Positions 21,821 through 33,993 of a stretch of DNA of 64,000 bases are shown one piece after another (positions within the stretch are counted from its first letter, which is position 1; each line of letters opens with the position of its first letter). The stretch comes from Okapia johnstoni. Its lineage: Eukaryota; Chordata; Mammalia; Artiodactyla; Giraffidae. A program made the position numbers and the translations under genes. The stretch spans positions 15,289,001 to 15,353,000 of the forward strand of contig CM044311.1 of NCBI GenBank assembly GCA_024291935.2, given 5' to 3'. The notes under the pieces are model-generated. The model was not told where the DNA came from, searched no databases, and worked only from the letters and a program-made list of their open reading frames with translations.

Positions 21821-24379
21821 ATACTTTTTAACTTTATGCCATTTCAGCTTATGAACGCTTTCATAGGAACACTCTACTTTCTCAGAAGGTGAGGAAAACT
21901 GTATTTTATTCCCAAGTACTGTTACCTACAGGTCGTGGGGAGGAGCTGAGGGCTACCGTGTCTTAGTTCCACTAGATTAGCCACCAAGGTCACCCCATTT
22001 ACATCGCTATTTGATTTGATTCTAATGATTTACTTCACATATGCATCTGCCTACAAGGAGAGATTATTTGGTTAGTAAGCATCAACTGTTTCTATGTTTG
22101 CGGACAATATTCTCCTCGTAAACTAATAAATCATCTTTCTGGTTTTCTTCCTGCCTCTACAGCTTTGAGTGAATGAGTTTTCAAAAGACAGAGAGTCAAG
22201 GAGAGGCACAGAGTTCAGGTTTTCTGATCTGCAAGTTTAGAAGCCTACTGAGTGTGACAAGGTAAAGCCCAGGGTGACCTGTCCCAGGTCCCCTACTTCA
22301 CAGGATTTCTCTTTGTATTCATTGCTAGTGAGCTTTTGATCAGGGGCACTTTGTCCCCCATTTACTTCCCTTTCCCTAAATCCCTGTTTGGCAGACACTA
22401 GTTGTCTACTCAATATCCATCGCCCCTTCTTCTTTCTATTCTGATTGAATGTGTGCTGAAAAACACTTGAAAACACTGCCCCAGACTCCCATAGCCATGT
22501 GACCTAGGTCTTGTCAACCAGATATAAGCGTATATACACTCAGTAGAAGTTCCAGGAAAGCACTTATTTTTCTGATAACAGAAAACCGTATCAGCCAATG
22601 TGCAGTTTTGCCTTGTGCCCTCTGTGCCTTGCGTGATTGGAGGTGGGGCTCTTTTCTTTCATCCCTGAAGATGAGAACCACACTCTAGGGGTAACAGACC
22701 AGGAAGCTAGTAAAAAGCTCAGGTCCTTGGCAGTTTTCTTGAGCAGCTGACCAGCCCTGGTTGTGGGATTCAGTCTTCTTATCATACCAGAGAAAGAAAA
22801 CCCTATTCAGTCAGGCTTATAGAGTTGAGGGTCTATTCCATGAAGCCAAAGGCAGCCTTAACTAATAAGTTTTCTTAATTTCCAGGCTTTGCCAGTTCCC
22901 CCATATTATTCTGTTTAAAGCACATCCTGAGAACCCTGACGTCACATATCCTAAGTTATGTGAGAATGAATAAGTTGTTATGATCATATGCAAACTATGC
23001 ATATGACCCCGAAAGCTAGCAAACAAATAGCAGTGAAGAGCAGTATGATCGTGTTGAGAGCACTAAAAGGACAAAAAATTGATTTCATTATGAAATTTCA
23101 AAGAGTATTATTATTGACTTCTGTATTGTCATATTGTCTTAGGTATAACTAGGTCACAAATAAGAAAACAGAGATGCAGTTAAGTCAGTAAAAATACTCT
23201 GATAAAATTCCAGGAAATGGCTGTTCTAAAACGTGGGACAGTTGCCAAAGAGGGGCAAAAAGGAAGTTAAAATCATTCAGAACAATGGATTTTAGCTCCT
23301 CAAAAACATTGGGAAGCATGAGGAATTGTATGGAATTATTTTGATAATTGAAACTCTTCCTCTTTTAATATGCATTTTATAACTGAACCATCAAAGTCTG
23401 CATTGCAGTTAGATTACATGAATCGAAAGAGGCATATCAACTTATAGCAGCCAAAATAAAGAAATCCACATCTATGCCATGAAGCTGTAAGAATTAGGAG
23501 ATGTTGAATTGCATTTAGTCAAACAAAATGTCTTTTCACACTAATAATATGAGAATTTTTTCCTAAGTAAAAGGAGGCTTTAGAATTAATATTAAGTTTA
23601 GAGTTCTAAAAGCATCGATTTAAACTGATGAGAACATTAAAAAAAAATGCCTCCTGGCTAAATAAGATTTCCAGAAGAAACTCTATCGGGATGTGTTTTA
23701 TATCCCTTAGGATGAATGAGGAAAGGAAACCTAGGGCATATCTCTAATTAACTATATATGCCCCATGGGTTTCCCAAAACAAGCTCTAATATAATTTAAT
23801 TCTTTATCCTTAGCAATAAGAAGTCAAGCATAAAACCATGTGCAAGCACCACATGATGTGCCATAGAAAGAAAGCAAAAATAAACACAGACTTTTTTTGA
23901 TCATCTTTAATAGGCAAAATCCATACTTCTGTTACCAGATCCAGAGAGATCAAGTTTTGCCCTTTGTACTTCTCTATTTGGTGTCTGAAACCCCTTGGAG
24001 ATAAATTTGGGGAGGATAAAGGTTTTTCACATTCAGAAGTTCCCTGTTAAAATAAAAATTGCTTCAAAGGACAAGTACATCAAGCTGCCTTCAAGGACAA
24101 TCACAATTACTCTAGTAAAAATAAACTTTTAAAAATACTCATGGCGTATGGGGTTCAAAAGCATTTCAAAAGGAAAGTGGGAGTAAGTATAAGAAAATTG
24201 AAAGCTATACCTGGGAGCCATACCACTTAAAGAACTGTGATGCAGTCAGGAAAAGCAATAGAGGGGCACTGAATGCAAAATAGTAGGATACTGACAGAGA
24301 CCAATTCAGAATTTTGGCCAGGAGCTGGCACAGCTTTTGGGAACTAATGTTTCCTATTCAGTAAATAGGTACTGAACAG
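21821..24379. other. Long stretch with no recognised repeat or gene
   Basis: About 2.5 kb of AT-rich sequence, unusually free of young ruminant repeats compared with its surroundings. Frames do not exceed about 80 codons. I see no exon, RNA gene or named transposon, but old diverged L1 could be missed by eye. Confidence 0.4.
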
Positions 24380-26655
24380 AGTTTTGCCAAGAGAATGCAC
24401 TGGTCATAGCAAACACCCTCTGCCAACAACACAAGAGATGATTCTACACATGGACACCACCAGATGGTCAATACCGAATTCAAATTGATTATATTATTTG
24501 CAGCCAAAGATGAAGAAGCTGTATACAGTCAGCAAAAACAAGACAGGGAGCTGACTGTGGCTCAGATCATGAGCTCCTTATTGCAAAATTTAGACTTAAA
24601 TTGAAGAAAGTGGGGAAAAACCATTAGACCATTCAGGTATGACCTAAATCAAATCCCTTACGATTATACAGTGGAAGTGACAAATAGATTCATAGGATTA
24701 GATCTGATAGAGTGCTTGAAGAACTATGGTCGGAGGTTCATGACATTCTATAGGAGGCAGTGATCAAGACCATCCGCAAGAAAAAGAAATGCAGAATGGT
24801 TGTCTGAGGAGGCCTTACAAATAGCTGAGAAAAAAAAGAGAAGTGAAAGGCAAAGGAGAAAAGGAAAGATATACCCATTTGAATGCAGAGTTCCAGAGAA
24901 TAACAAGGAGAGATAAGAAAGCCTTCCTCAGTGATCAATGCAAAGAAATAGAGGGAAACAATAAAATAGAAAGACTAGAGATCGCTTCAAGAAAATTAGA
25001 GATACCAAGGGAACATTTCATGCAAAGAGGAGCACACTAAAGGACAGAAATGATATGGACCTGCAGAAGATATTAAGAAGAGGTGGCAAGAATACACAGA
25101 AGAACTATACAAAAAGATCTTCATGACCCAGATAGCCACGATGGTGCTGTGATCACTCACCTAAAGCCAGACATCCTGGAATGTGAAGTCAAGTAGGACT
25201 TAGCAAGTGTTACTATGAACATAGCTAGTGGAGGTGATGGAATTCCAGTTGAGCTATTTCAAATCCTAAAGGATGATGCTGTGGAAGTGCTGCACTCAAT
25301 ATGCCACCAAATTTGGAAAACTCAGCAGTGGCCACAGGACTGAAATCCCAAAGACAGGCAATGCCAAAGAATGTTCAAACTACTGCACAGTTGCACTCAT
25401 CTCACACACTAGCAAAGTAATGCTCAAAATTCTCCAAGCCAGGTTTCAACAGTATGTGAACCTGTGAACTCCCAGATGTTCAAACTACATATAGAAAAGG
25501 CAGAGGAACCAGAGATCAAATTGCCAACATCCATTGTATCATCAAAAAAGCAAGAGAGTTCCAGAAAAACATCTACTTCTGCTTTATTAACTGTGCCAAA
25601 CTTTGACTTTATGGATCACAACAAACTGTGGAAAATTCTTCAAGATATGGGAATACCAGACCACCTGACCTGCCTCTTGAGAAACCTGTATGCAGGTCAG
25701 GAAGCAACAGTTAGAACTGGACATGGAACAACAGACTGGTTCCAAATGGGGAAAGGAGTACATCAAGGCTGTATATTGTCACTCTGCTTATTTAACTTAC
25801 ATGCCGAGTACATCATGCAAAATGTTGGGCTGGATGAAGCCCAAGATGGAATCAAGATTGCTGGGAGAAATATCAATAACCTCAGATATGCAGATGACAC
25901 AACCCTTATGACAGAAAGTGAAGAAGAACTAAAGAGCCTCTTGATGAAAGTGAAAGAGGAGAGTGAAAAAGTTGGCTTAAAGCTCAACATTCAGAAAACG
26001 AAGATCATGGCATCTGGTCCCATCACTTCATGGCAAATAGATGAGGAAACAATGGAAACTGTGAGAGATTTTATTTTGGGGGAGCTCCAAAATCACAGCA
26101 GATGGTGACTGCAGCCATGAAATTAAAAGACGCTTGTTCCTTGGAAGAAAAACTATGACCAAGCTAGATAGCATATTAAAAAGCAGAGACATTACTTTGC
26201 CAACAAAGGTCCGTCTAGTCAAAGCTGTGGTTTTTCCAGTAGTCATGTAGGGAAGTGAGAGTTGGACCATAAAGAAAGCTGAGCACTGAAGAATTGATGC
26301 TTTTGAACTATGATGTTGGAGAAGACTCTTGAGAGTCTCTTGGACTGCAAGGAGATCCAACCAGTCCATCCTAAAGGAGGTCAGTCCTGGGTGTTCATTG
26401 GAAGGTCTGATGCTGTAGCTGACACTCCAATTCTTTGGCCACCTGATTGCAAGAACTGACTCATTTGAAAATACCCTGCTGCTGGGAAAGATTGCAGGCA
26501 GGAGAAGGGGATGACAGAGTATGAGATGGTTGGATAGCATCACTGACTCAACAGACATGAGTTTGAACAAGCCCCGGGATTTGGTGATGGACAGGGAAGC
26601 CTGGCATGTGTCCATGGGGTCACAAAGAGTCGGACACAACTGAGCAACTGAACTG
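24380..26655 (+). pseudogene. BovB LINE, near-full ORF2 region, inactivated
   Basis: Longest BovB in the window. The left part encodes endonuclease-linker sequence (ttgattatattatttgcagc; 'gtatgacctaaatcaaatccc'). The reverse transcriptase lies in an open stretch of about 214 codons at 25464-26108, with GVHQGCILS at residues 98-106 and the catalytic RYADDTTLM (YADD at 142-145). Frameshifts and stops separate the blocks (24843-25040, 25273-25467, 25464-26108), and the coding frame shifts again near 26085. The 3' end reaches cacaactgagcaactgaactg. No replication-competent protein is possible. Confidence 0.92.
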
Positions 26656-26949
26656 AACATGAATCCTTGTTTCAAGGTCTACTTCTGGGAAACCTGACCT
26701 AGGACCTAAGTGAAGGTGCTTTCTCTCTTATTCTGTAATAAATGCTTGGTAATTAGGGCAAGCTTGAAGTTTAAATCTTGCCTTACTACTTAGCTGTGCT
26801 GACTTCGATGTGCCTGCTTCCCATCTTCAAATGTTTTCAGTTTCAGTACTATTTCCTTTCTTCTTAACACTATCAGAACTTAGATTTTGAGTTGCCTAGT
26901 TAGAGGAACACAGCAATGGTTGTTGAATGCTAGGAAAGAGTACATTGAT
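26656..26949. other. Spacer without recognised features
   Basis: Ordinary AT-rich sequence; nothing assigned. Confidence 0.4.
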
Positions 26950-27065
26950 ATGTTACTGCATTTAATCTTCATGACAATCAAAAGGGATCTGTTTGCCCAC
27001 CCCTGTTTCGTGATGAGGAATTTGAGGGTCAGAGAAGTAATTTATTTGTCCAGTATTACCCTGAA
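26950..27065 (+). repeat. MIR SINE core fragment
   Basis: gcatttaatcttcatgacaa followed by 'tgatgaggaatttgagggtcagagaag' matches the MIR core. Confidence 0.55.
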
Positions 27066-28445
27066 TGAATATTTAAATGCAAAGAAGCTTATATAGAATG
27101 TAGAGTTTTTTATAAAAAGATAAAGCTCTAGTATGCATAACTATCACATTAAGGATATTTGCATGGACATTCCCGAAAGTAGACTGTAATCAAAAGTTGA
27201 CTTCCCTTTCAAGGATCTCTCTCCCAGTCTCACGTCCCCACTGCCTGACACCTCTACACACGCAGGAGCTAAATAACGACTGTGTTGAATGAATAAGTAT
27301 ATGAATGAATCAACAAGGAACAAGGAGGTCACATATACTAAAGCTTTTACTGAACTGTAAAATTCAGTAAATTGACGGCCTTCTTGCTGCTGTAGAAAAA
27401 AACTTCATTTGTTAATTTTAAAAATATATCTAGGAGAGAACAAGATGGCAGAGGAGGACGTGGAGTACATCTCTCCATGGACACATCAGGAATACACCTT
27501 CAGATACAAAATGCATGCAGAACACTAGCTGAGAGTGGACAGGAGTACCTGACCAGCGGAAGAGAGTATATGGACCAACGCAAAACTCGGTAGGACGAAC
27601 GAAGTAGGGGGAAAAACAGATGAGTTAGACGGACTGGACCTGCCCTTGGCGGGTGGGGGAACTGAACCAGGGGTCCGATCCCCACACCGGAGCAATTGTC
27701 TGAGTCAGAAGAGAAACATTTAAGGGTGAGACTGAAAGAGCTGATCTGTGGCAGCCTAAATGGAATGAGAAGCAGACAGTCCTTCCACAGCCACACATAG
27801 CCCGGACAGAGATGCAGATCCCCTGGAAGGTGCAGCGGCTGGGAGCTGGAGTTTAGGGATTGTGGAGCAATCCTGCTCCCTGTGGAGCAGGGTGAGGGCT
27901 GCTGTTGACTGCAGAGAGACAGATTGAGGGGATGTGAGGGAGGAGATCGTGGTGGGAAATGCTGGTGGAGGAAAGCCGGGCAGCCATGGAAGCAAGGCGA
28001 TACAGCTGAGTTACCTGTAGGTGGTGGAATCATCACCATAGCCTCTCTCTCCCCACACGCCAGCATTGGCAGCTGAACAATAGAGAGGCTGCCCCCAACA
28101 AATGCCTGTAGCACAGAACTACAGAGTAGGACCCCAGCCAGGGGGGCCCCTTTGTGTGCCTGACGTGCGGAACAACAGAAAAAGACCCCAGGCAAGGGAG
28201 CCCTCTAAGTGCCTGAAGAGGCAGAGCTACAAAGACTGGCCAAAGAGGGCTTCAGATCGCCAGCTACAAGAGGCTTGAAAAAAGACTAATAGGGCCATAA
28301 CTCTTGCAGTGGAGGCAGTCCGTGTTCCTGCACACTTGGCACCACCAGGGTCCCTGAAAGCCAAGCAGCTGCACCACTTTCATACTCAACTCTCACTGGG
28401 GCAGAGCTGCCACAGGCAAAAAAAGTCTTGCATCTATGCACGTAG

Positions 28446-28575
28446 GGTCGCTTCAATCGTGTCCGACTCTTTGCACCCCTGTGGACTGTGGCCTGCCAGG
28501 CTTCTCTGTCAGGGAGAGGGGCTCTCCAGACAAGAATACTGGAGCATATTAGCTAATACTGGTTGTCATACACTT
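28446..28575 (-). repeat. Bov-A-like SINE segment embedded in the L1 5'UTR
   Basis: Inside the L1 5'UTR the sequence gtcgcttcaatcgtgtccga, then cctgccaggcttctctgtca, then gacaagaatactggagc matches the body of a reverse Bov-A/Bov-tA unit, diverged at its right end. I believe this arrangement is shared by other ruminant L1 copies, but that is from memory and not testable here. Confidence 0.6.
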
Positions 28576-29122
28576 CTAGAGCACTATATTTCCTGCTGCC
28601 CTAGCTGCCAACCCCCCTGAGTACCTGGTGCTGCCAGAACCCCTGTGAACCAAGTAGCTGCACCACCTCCACACCTGCCCTCACAGGGGCAAACCCAAAT
28701 CCTCCAGGGCAGCCTCAGGAGCAAACCTCACTGGATGACCCACATGCAGAGGTGGAAATAAAACCACAGTTGAAACCCAGGGGCAGTGTGACTAAGGAAG
28801 AAGACCCCAAATCCTCCCACCAATTGTACAAACTGCAGAATAAATCCACATGATCAACTAGGGAGACTCTGTTTCTATGGAATATATAAAAGGCCATTGA
28901 GAGCTCCCACAAAAGAAAACACAGTAGTTCAGATAGCGGTGGACATTGGAGGCAAGAACACAGAGGAGTAGGACCAGGTTAGAATCTGAGCTGCCCCCAC
29001 AGCAGGTCCAGAGATCGGCACGGTGTTGGCGGTGAGGGGAGAGGTGAGGTGGACTGTGACTCCCAGGGAGGGAAAGGACTCTGACAGCAGCAACTCAAGG
29101 AAAATATTTATCATTCTTACGT

Positions 29123-29397
29123 TTTGACTTGTTCTGTAGATTCTTTTGGATTTTTCTTTTTTTTTTTTTTTTCCTTTTTTCCTTCCTCTGTTGTAGTTGT
29201 CGATTTTATTGGCACTTTGAAAATAATTAAGCTTTTGAGAATTTTTTTTCCTTTTCTTTTTTTTGTCTCAGTCACATTTTTTATTGTTGTTATAAACCTC
29301 TGCCTCTACGTTGGGCTTTTTCAGTTTTGTGGAGTTTGCTTTGTTTCTTCTTTTCTCTTTTTTTCATTTTAATTTTTTTAATCTATTATTATTTTTT
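29123..29397 (+). repeat. Inverted duplication, left arm (L1 5'UTR T-rich block)
   Basis: 275 bases of T-rich L1 5'UTR, from tttgacttgttctgtagatt to ctattattatttttt. The reverse complement recurs at 30122-30394, near-identical except for homopolymer lengths and a few single-base changes. Confidence 0.9.
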
Positions 29398-30121
29398 CTA
29401 CATTTATTCCTTTGTTTCCTTTTCCTACTGTTCTTTTCCCCGGCAGTTAATCTTTAATGTATATAAATCTTCTTCACCTACCTCTATTTAACTTAACATA
29501 TCTATTCTTTCTTTTCTTTCCTCTTAACATATTTGTTAGTTCTATTTTCATTGCTTTATTCCCCAATTGGCACCTTGCTTTAATCTTGTTTTCCAGTTTG
29601 TGCTTTAGTTAGTTTTATACTGGTAGATATAATTTTTGGTTTCCTTTGTTCACTGGGTCAATCTATTGTACTTTATTTTTGTTAGACTGTTTTGACTTTG
29701 CTCATGGGTGTATATGTGTATATTCCATTATTTTAATTATTATTTGCCTAAAAAACAAGACCCATATATATGCTGTCTACAAGAAACCCACTTCAGACCT
29801 CAAGACACATATAGACTGAAAGTGAGAAGATAGAAAAATATATTTCGTGCAAATAGGAAGCAAAAGAAAGCTGGAGTAGCAATCCTCGTACCAGACAAAA
29901 TAGACCTTAAAGAAGATTACAAGAGATAAGGAAGGACACTACATAATGATCAAGGGATCAATCCAAGAGGAAGACATAAGGATTGTGAATATCTATGCAC
30001 CCAACATAGGAGCACCTCAATACACAAGACAAACACTAACAGACATAAAAGGAGAAATTGACAGTAACACAATAATAGTAGGAGACTTTAACACCCCACT
30101 CACACCAATGGACAGATCATC

Positions 30122-30394
30122 AAAAAATAATAATAGATTAAAAAAATTAAAATGAATAAAAGAGAAAAGAAGAAACAAAGCAAACTCCACAAAACTGAAA
30201 AAGCCCAACGTAGAGGCAGAGGTTTGTAACAACAATAAAAAATGTGACTGAGACAAAAAAAAGAAAAGGAAAAAAAATTCTCAAAAGCTTAATTATTTTC
30301 AAAGTGCCAATAAAATCGACAACTACAACAGAGGAGGGAAAAAAGGAAAAAAAAATAAAAGAAAAATCCAAAAGAATCTACAGAACAAGTCAAA
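30122..30394 (-). repeat. Inverted duplication, right arm, inserted within L1 ORF2
   Basis: Reverse complement of 29123-29397. It splits the ORF2 endonuclease between 'atggacagatcatcaaaa' and 'cagaaaattaataagg', which are adjacent in ordinary L1. A 724-base spacer lies between the arms. Confidence 0.9.
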
Positions 30395-32387
30395 CAGAAA
30401 ATTAATAAGGAAACATAAGTCTTAAATCATACATTAGATGAGATGGATCTCATTGATATCTTCAGGACATTCCATCCAAATGCAAAAGAATACTTTCTTC
30501 TCAAGTGCACATGGAATATTCTCCAGGATAGACCACATCTTGGGTCACAAACCAAACCTCAACAAATTTAAGAAAACTGAAATTGTATCAAGCATCCTCT
30601 CCAACCACAATGCTATGAGACTAGATATTAATTACAAGGAAAAAAAAACTGTAAAAAACACAAACATATGGAGATTAAAAAACACATTTCTAAATAACCA
30701 ACAGGTTAGTGAAGAAATCTAAAGGGAAATCAAAAAATTTCTAGAAACAAATGACGATGAAAACATGACAACTCAAAACCTATGGGGTGCAGCAAATCAG
30801 TCCTAAGAGGAAAGTCTATAACAAAACAATCCTACCTCAAGAAACAAGAAAAACATTGAATAGACAACCTAACTTTACACCTAGAACAACTGGAAAAAGA
30901 AGAACCAAAAAACCCCAAAATTGGTAGAAAGAAAGAAATCATAAACATCCTAGCAGAAATAAATGAAAAAGAAATGAAAGAAAAAATAGTAAAGATTAAT
31001 AAAACTAAAAGCTGGTTCTTTGAGAAGATAAACAAAATTGACAAACCTTTAGCCAGACTCATCAAGAAAAAAGAGATAAGAATCAAATGGACAAAATTAG
31101 AAATGAAAAAGGAGAGGTTACAACAGACAGTACAGAAATACAAAGGATTATAAGAGACTATTATGAAACAACTATATGGCAATAAAATGGGTAACCTGGA
31201 AGAAATGAAGAGACCTTTAGAAAAGTTCAATCTTCCAAGACTGAACCGGGAAGAAATAGAAATTATTTCTAGAATAACCCAACTACAAGCACTGAAATTG
31301 AAGCTGTGATCAAAAATCTCCCAAAAAACAAAAATGCAGGACCAGACGGCTTCACTGGGGAATTCTATCAAACATTTAGAGAAGAGCTAATGCCTATCTT
31401 TCTAAAACTGTTTCAAAAAATTGCAGAGGAAGGAACACTTCCAAACTCATTCTACGAGGCCACCATCACCCTGATACCAAAACCAGACAAAGACAACACA
31501 AGAAAAAAAGAAAACTACAGGCCAGTATCACTGGTGAACATAGATGCAAAAATCCTCAACAAAATTTTAGCAAACAGAATTTAGCAACACATCAAAAAGC
31601 TCATATACCGTGATCAAGTTGGGTTTATTCCAGGCATTCAAGGATTCTTCAATACAAGCAAATAAATCAATGTTACACACCATATTAACAAATTGAAAGA
31701 TAAAAACCATATGATAATCTCAATAGATGCAGAAAAAACCTTTGACAAAATTGAGCACCCATTTATAATTAAAACCCTTCAAAATATGGGCATAGAAGGA
31801 ACCTACCTCAACATGGTAAAGACCATAAATGATAAGCCTACAGCAAACATTATTCTCAGTGGTGAAAAACTGAAAGCATTCCCCCTAAGATCATGGACAA
31901 GACAAGGGTGTCCACTTTCACCACTGTTATTCAGCCTAATTCAGGAAGTCCTAGCTACAGCAATTAGAGAAGAAAAAGAAATAAAAGGAATCCAGATTGG
32001 AAAAGAAGAAGTAAAGCTTTCACTGTTTGCAGATGACATCATACTGTACATAGAAAACCCTAAAGATAGTATCATATATTTACTAGAGCCAATCAGTGAA
32101 TTTAGCAAAGTTGCAGGATACAAAATCAATACACAGAACTCACTTGCATTTCTATATACTCACAATGAAAAATCAGAAAGAGAAATTAAGGAATCAATCC
32201 CATTCACCATTGCAACAAAAAGAATTCAATATCCAGGGATAAACTTACCTCAGGAGACAAAAGAACTGTACACATAAAATTATAAGATACTGATGAAAGA
32301 AATCAAAGATGACATAAACAGATGGAGAGATATTCCATGTTCCTGGGTAGGAAGAATCATACTGTGAAAATGACTGTACTACCAAAT

Positions 32388-32668
32388 GCTGCTGCTGCTG
32401 CTGCTAAGTCACTTCAGTCGTGTCTGACTCTGTGCGACCCATAGATGGGAGCCCACCAGGTTCTCCTGTCCCTGGGATTCTCCAGGCAAGAATATTGGAG
32501 TGGGTTGCCATTTCCTTCTCCAATGCATGAAAGTGAAAAGTGAAAGTGAAGTCGCTCAGCCGTGTCCGACTCTTAGCGACCCCATGGATTGCAGCCTACC
32601 AGGCTCCTCCGTCCATGGGATTTTCCAGGCAAGAGTACTAGAGTGGGATGCCATTGCCTTCTCCAGAA
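32388..32668 (-). repeat. Dimeric Bov-A2-type SINE
   Basis: Two Bov-A monomers in tandem, both reverse: first gctaagtcacttcagtcgtg to gttgccatttccttctcc, then the linker gaaagtgaaaagtgaaagtg, then gtcgctcagccgtgtccgac to gatgccattgccttctcc. A (GCT)n run at 32388-32405 marks the variable tail. There is no tRNA-like head, which distinguishes it from Bov-tA. Confidence 0.88.
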
Positions 32669-33084
32669 CATTCTACTAAGGGATGGCAATTAAAACTTTC
32701 CAGGAGAGAGAGAAAAGGGAACGGATGGAGACTGGTCTACTAAGTATAATTAGCAAGAAGAAAAGTCAGAAAAGGATGTGTTTGAGGGGAGGGGAATCTC
32801 AATGTTAAAATATGGAGGGAAATTAATGGATGAAGTCAAAGGAACCATTGGAGGAATGGAGAGAAACTTCTAAGGAGAACAGTGGAGACCATTTTCTGAG
32901 ATTTGGGGTCAGGAAAAGCTCTCTGCAAGTTGTGATTAGAATAATTACCAGGGTAAACCAAACGTGAACTCAAGTGAGTCCGTACTGGCCCTCCAAAAAG
33001 CAGACTCCAAGGTGAGATTAAACATGCAGATATTTGATCAGGAGGAATGCCTATGTGAAAAGAAGCAAGGAGGAAGCCAGAAGA
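32669..33084. other. Spacer without recognised features
   Basis: Purine-rich sequence with no repeat family or gene that I can support. Confidence 0.4.
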
Positions 33085-33513
33085 GACTTGTTATTGTTCA
33101 TTTGTTCAGTCATGTCTGACTCTTTTCGACCTCATGCATTGCAGCACGGGTTCCCTGTCCTTCACCATTTCCCAGAGCTTGCTCAAACTCATGTCCATTG
33201 AGTCGGTGATGCCATCCAACCATATCATCTTCTGTCATCCCCTTCCCCTCCTGCATTCAATCTTTCCCAGCAACAGGGTCCTTTCCAATGAGTCAGTTCT
33301 TTGCATCAGGTGCCCAAAGTATTGAACCTTCAGCTGCAGCATCAGTCCTTCCAATAAATGTTCAGGGTTGATTTCCTTTAGGATTGACTGGTTTGATCTC
33401 CTTGCTGTCCAAGGGACTCTCACGAGTCTTCTCCAGCACCACAGTTTGAAGGCATCAATTCTTTGGAGCTCAGCCTTTTCATTGTCCAGCTCTCACATTC
33501 GTACATTACTACT
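33085..33513 (-). pseudogene. BovB LINE, 3' segment left of a nested insertion
   Basis: Reverse strand. gttattgttcatttgttcag is the element's 3' end, and the segment reaches 'gtacattactactggaaa'. The complementary strand encodes the RT C-terminal region ([26 protein letters not shown]). The same element resumes at 33994. Confidence 0.9.
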
Positions 33514-33515
33514 GG

Positions 33516-33688
33516 AAAGAATCCACCTGCAATGTGGGAGACCTGGTTTCGATTCCTGGGTTAGGAAGATCCCCTGGAGAAGGGAAAGGCTACCCACTCC
33601 ATTATTCTGGTCTGGAGAATTCCATGGACTGTATAGTCCATGGGGTCACGGAGTTGGACTCGACTGAGCGACTTTCACTTTCACTTTT
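33516..33688 (+). repeat. Bov-tA SINE, 5'-truncated, nested in BovB
   Basis: Forward. Begins within the head at aagaatccacctgcaatgtg and ends gactgagcgactttcacttt. The first 40 or so bases of the tRNA-like head are missing. Confidence 0.87.
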
Positions 33689-33692
33689 GTGA

Positions 33693-33765
33693 GATTCCAT
33701 AGTGTAGTGGTCATCATGCTTGCCTAACTTGTGAGAAGTCTTCAGTTTGAAACCAAGTGGAAACA
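33693..33765 (+). pseudogene. tRNA-Val(AAC)-like pseudogene
   Basis: 73 bases that align without gaps to mammalian tRNA-Val: D-arm block tagtgtagtggtcatca, anticodon loop ctaactt with anticodon AAC, T-arm ttcagtttgaaacc and acceptor tail gtggaaac. By my alignment about 17 positions differ, mostly C-to-T or G-to-A, the pattern of CpG decay. The anticodon stem can still pair using wobble pairs, but the T-stem and acceptor have lost G-C pairs. There is no encoded CCA. It lies between two forward Bov-tA SINEs. Confidence 0.82.
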
Positions 33766-33779
33766 AGTGCTACTATTTA

Positions 33780-33993
33780 GGGCTTCCCTGGTGGCTCAGA
33801 CAGTAAAGAATCTGCCTGCAGTGTGGGAGACCTGGGTTCAATCCCTGGGTTGGGAAGATCCCCTGGAGAAGGAAAAGTAACCCACTCCAGTATTCTTGCC
33901 TGGAAAATTCCATGGATGGAGGAATCTGGTAGGCTACAGTCCATTGGGTCTCAAAGAGTCAGACACGACTGAGCAACTTCACTTTCACTTTCT
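33780..33993 (+). repeat. Bov-tA SINE, nested in BovB
   Basis: Complete forward SINE from gggcttccctggtggctcag to gagcaacttcactttcactt. It ends where the BovB sequence resumes. Confidence 0.92.

Larger units (their letters stand above)
27432..32385 (+). pseudogene. Rearranged ruminant L1 LINE: 5'UTR joined to ORF2, ORF1 lost
   Basis: Starts with the ruminant L1 5'UTR (gagagaacaagatggcagag) and runs through it to about 29750. At about 29751 it jumps into the ORF2 endonuclease (AGVAILVPDKID-like residues, then MIKGSIQEEDIRIVNIYAPNIG and VGDFNTPLTPMDRSS), so all of ORF1 and the ORF2 start are gone. The endonuclease resumes at 30395 after an inverted insertion (FSRIDHILGHKPNLNKFKKTEIV at about 30507-30590). 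The RT follows: [13 protein letters not shown], then [17 protein letters not shown] (31306-31584), then [16 protein letters not shown] and the catalytic FADD in [14 protein letters not shown] (31693-32277). Stops separate these blocks. The element ends at 'gactgtactaccaaa' where a Bov-A2 begins, so the ORF2 C-terminus and 3'UTR are absent. Confidence 0.93.

Noticed and set aside
26028..26675. 215-codon minus-strand frame
   Set aside because: Antisense of the BovB C-terminal region. The same antisense pattern (SLLFNMLSRLVI) recurs at every BovB copy.
27500..28195. 231-codon minus-strand frame
   Set aside because: It is antisense to the L1 5'UTR and has no known function in L1 biology.
29124..29372. 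T-rich frame encoding a hydrophobic, membrane-like 82-residue peptide
   Set aside because: It arises from the T-rich L1 5'UTR (FFFF/SF runs) and recurs in the inverted copy. It is composition, not a membrane protein.
30832..31371. 179-codon minus-strand frame
   Set aside because: Antisense to L1 ORF2. The sense strand carries the recognisable RT sequence.
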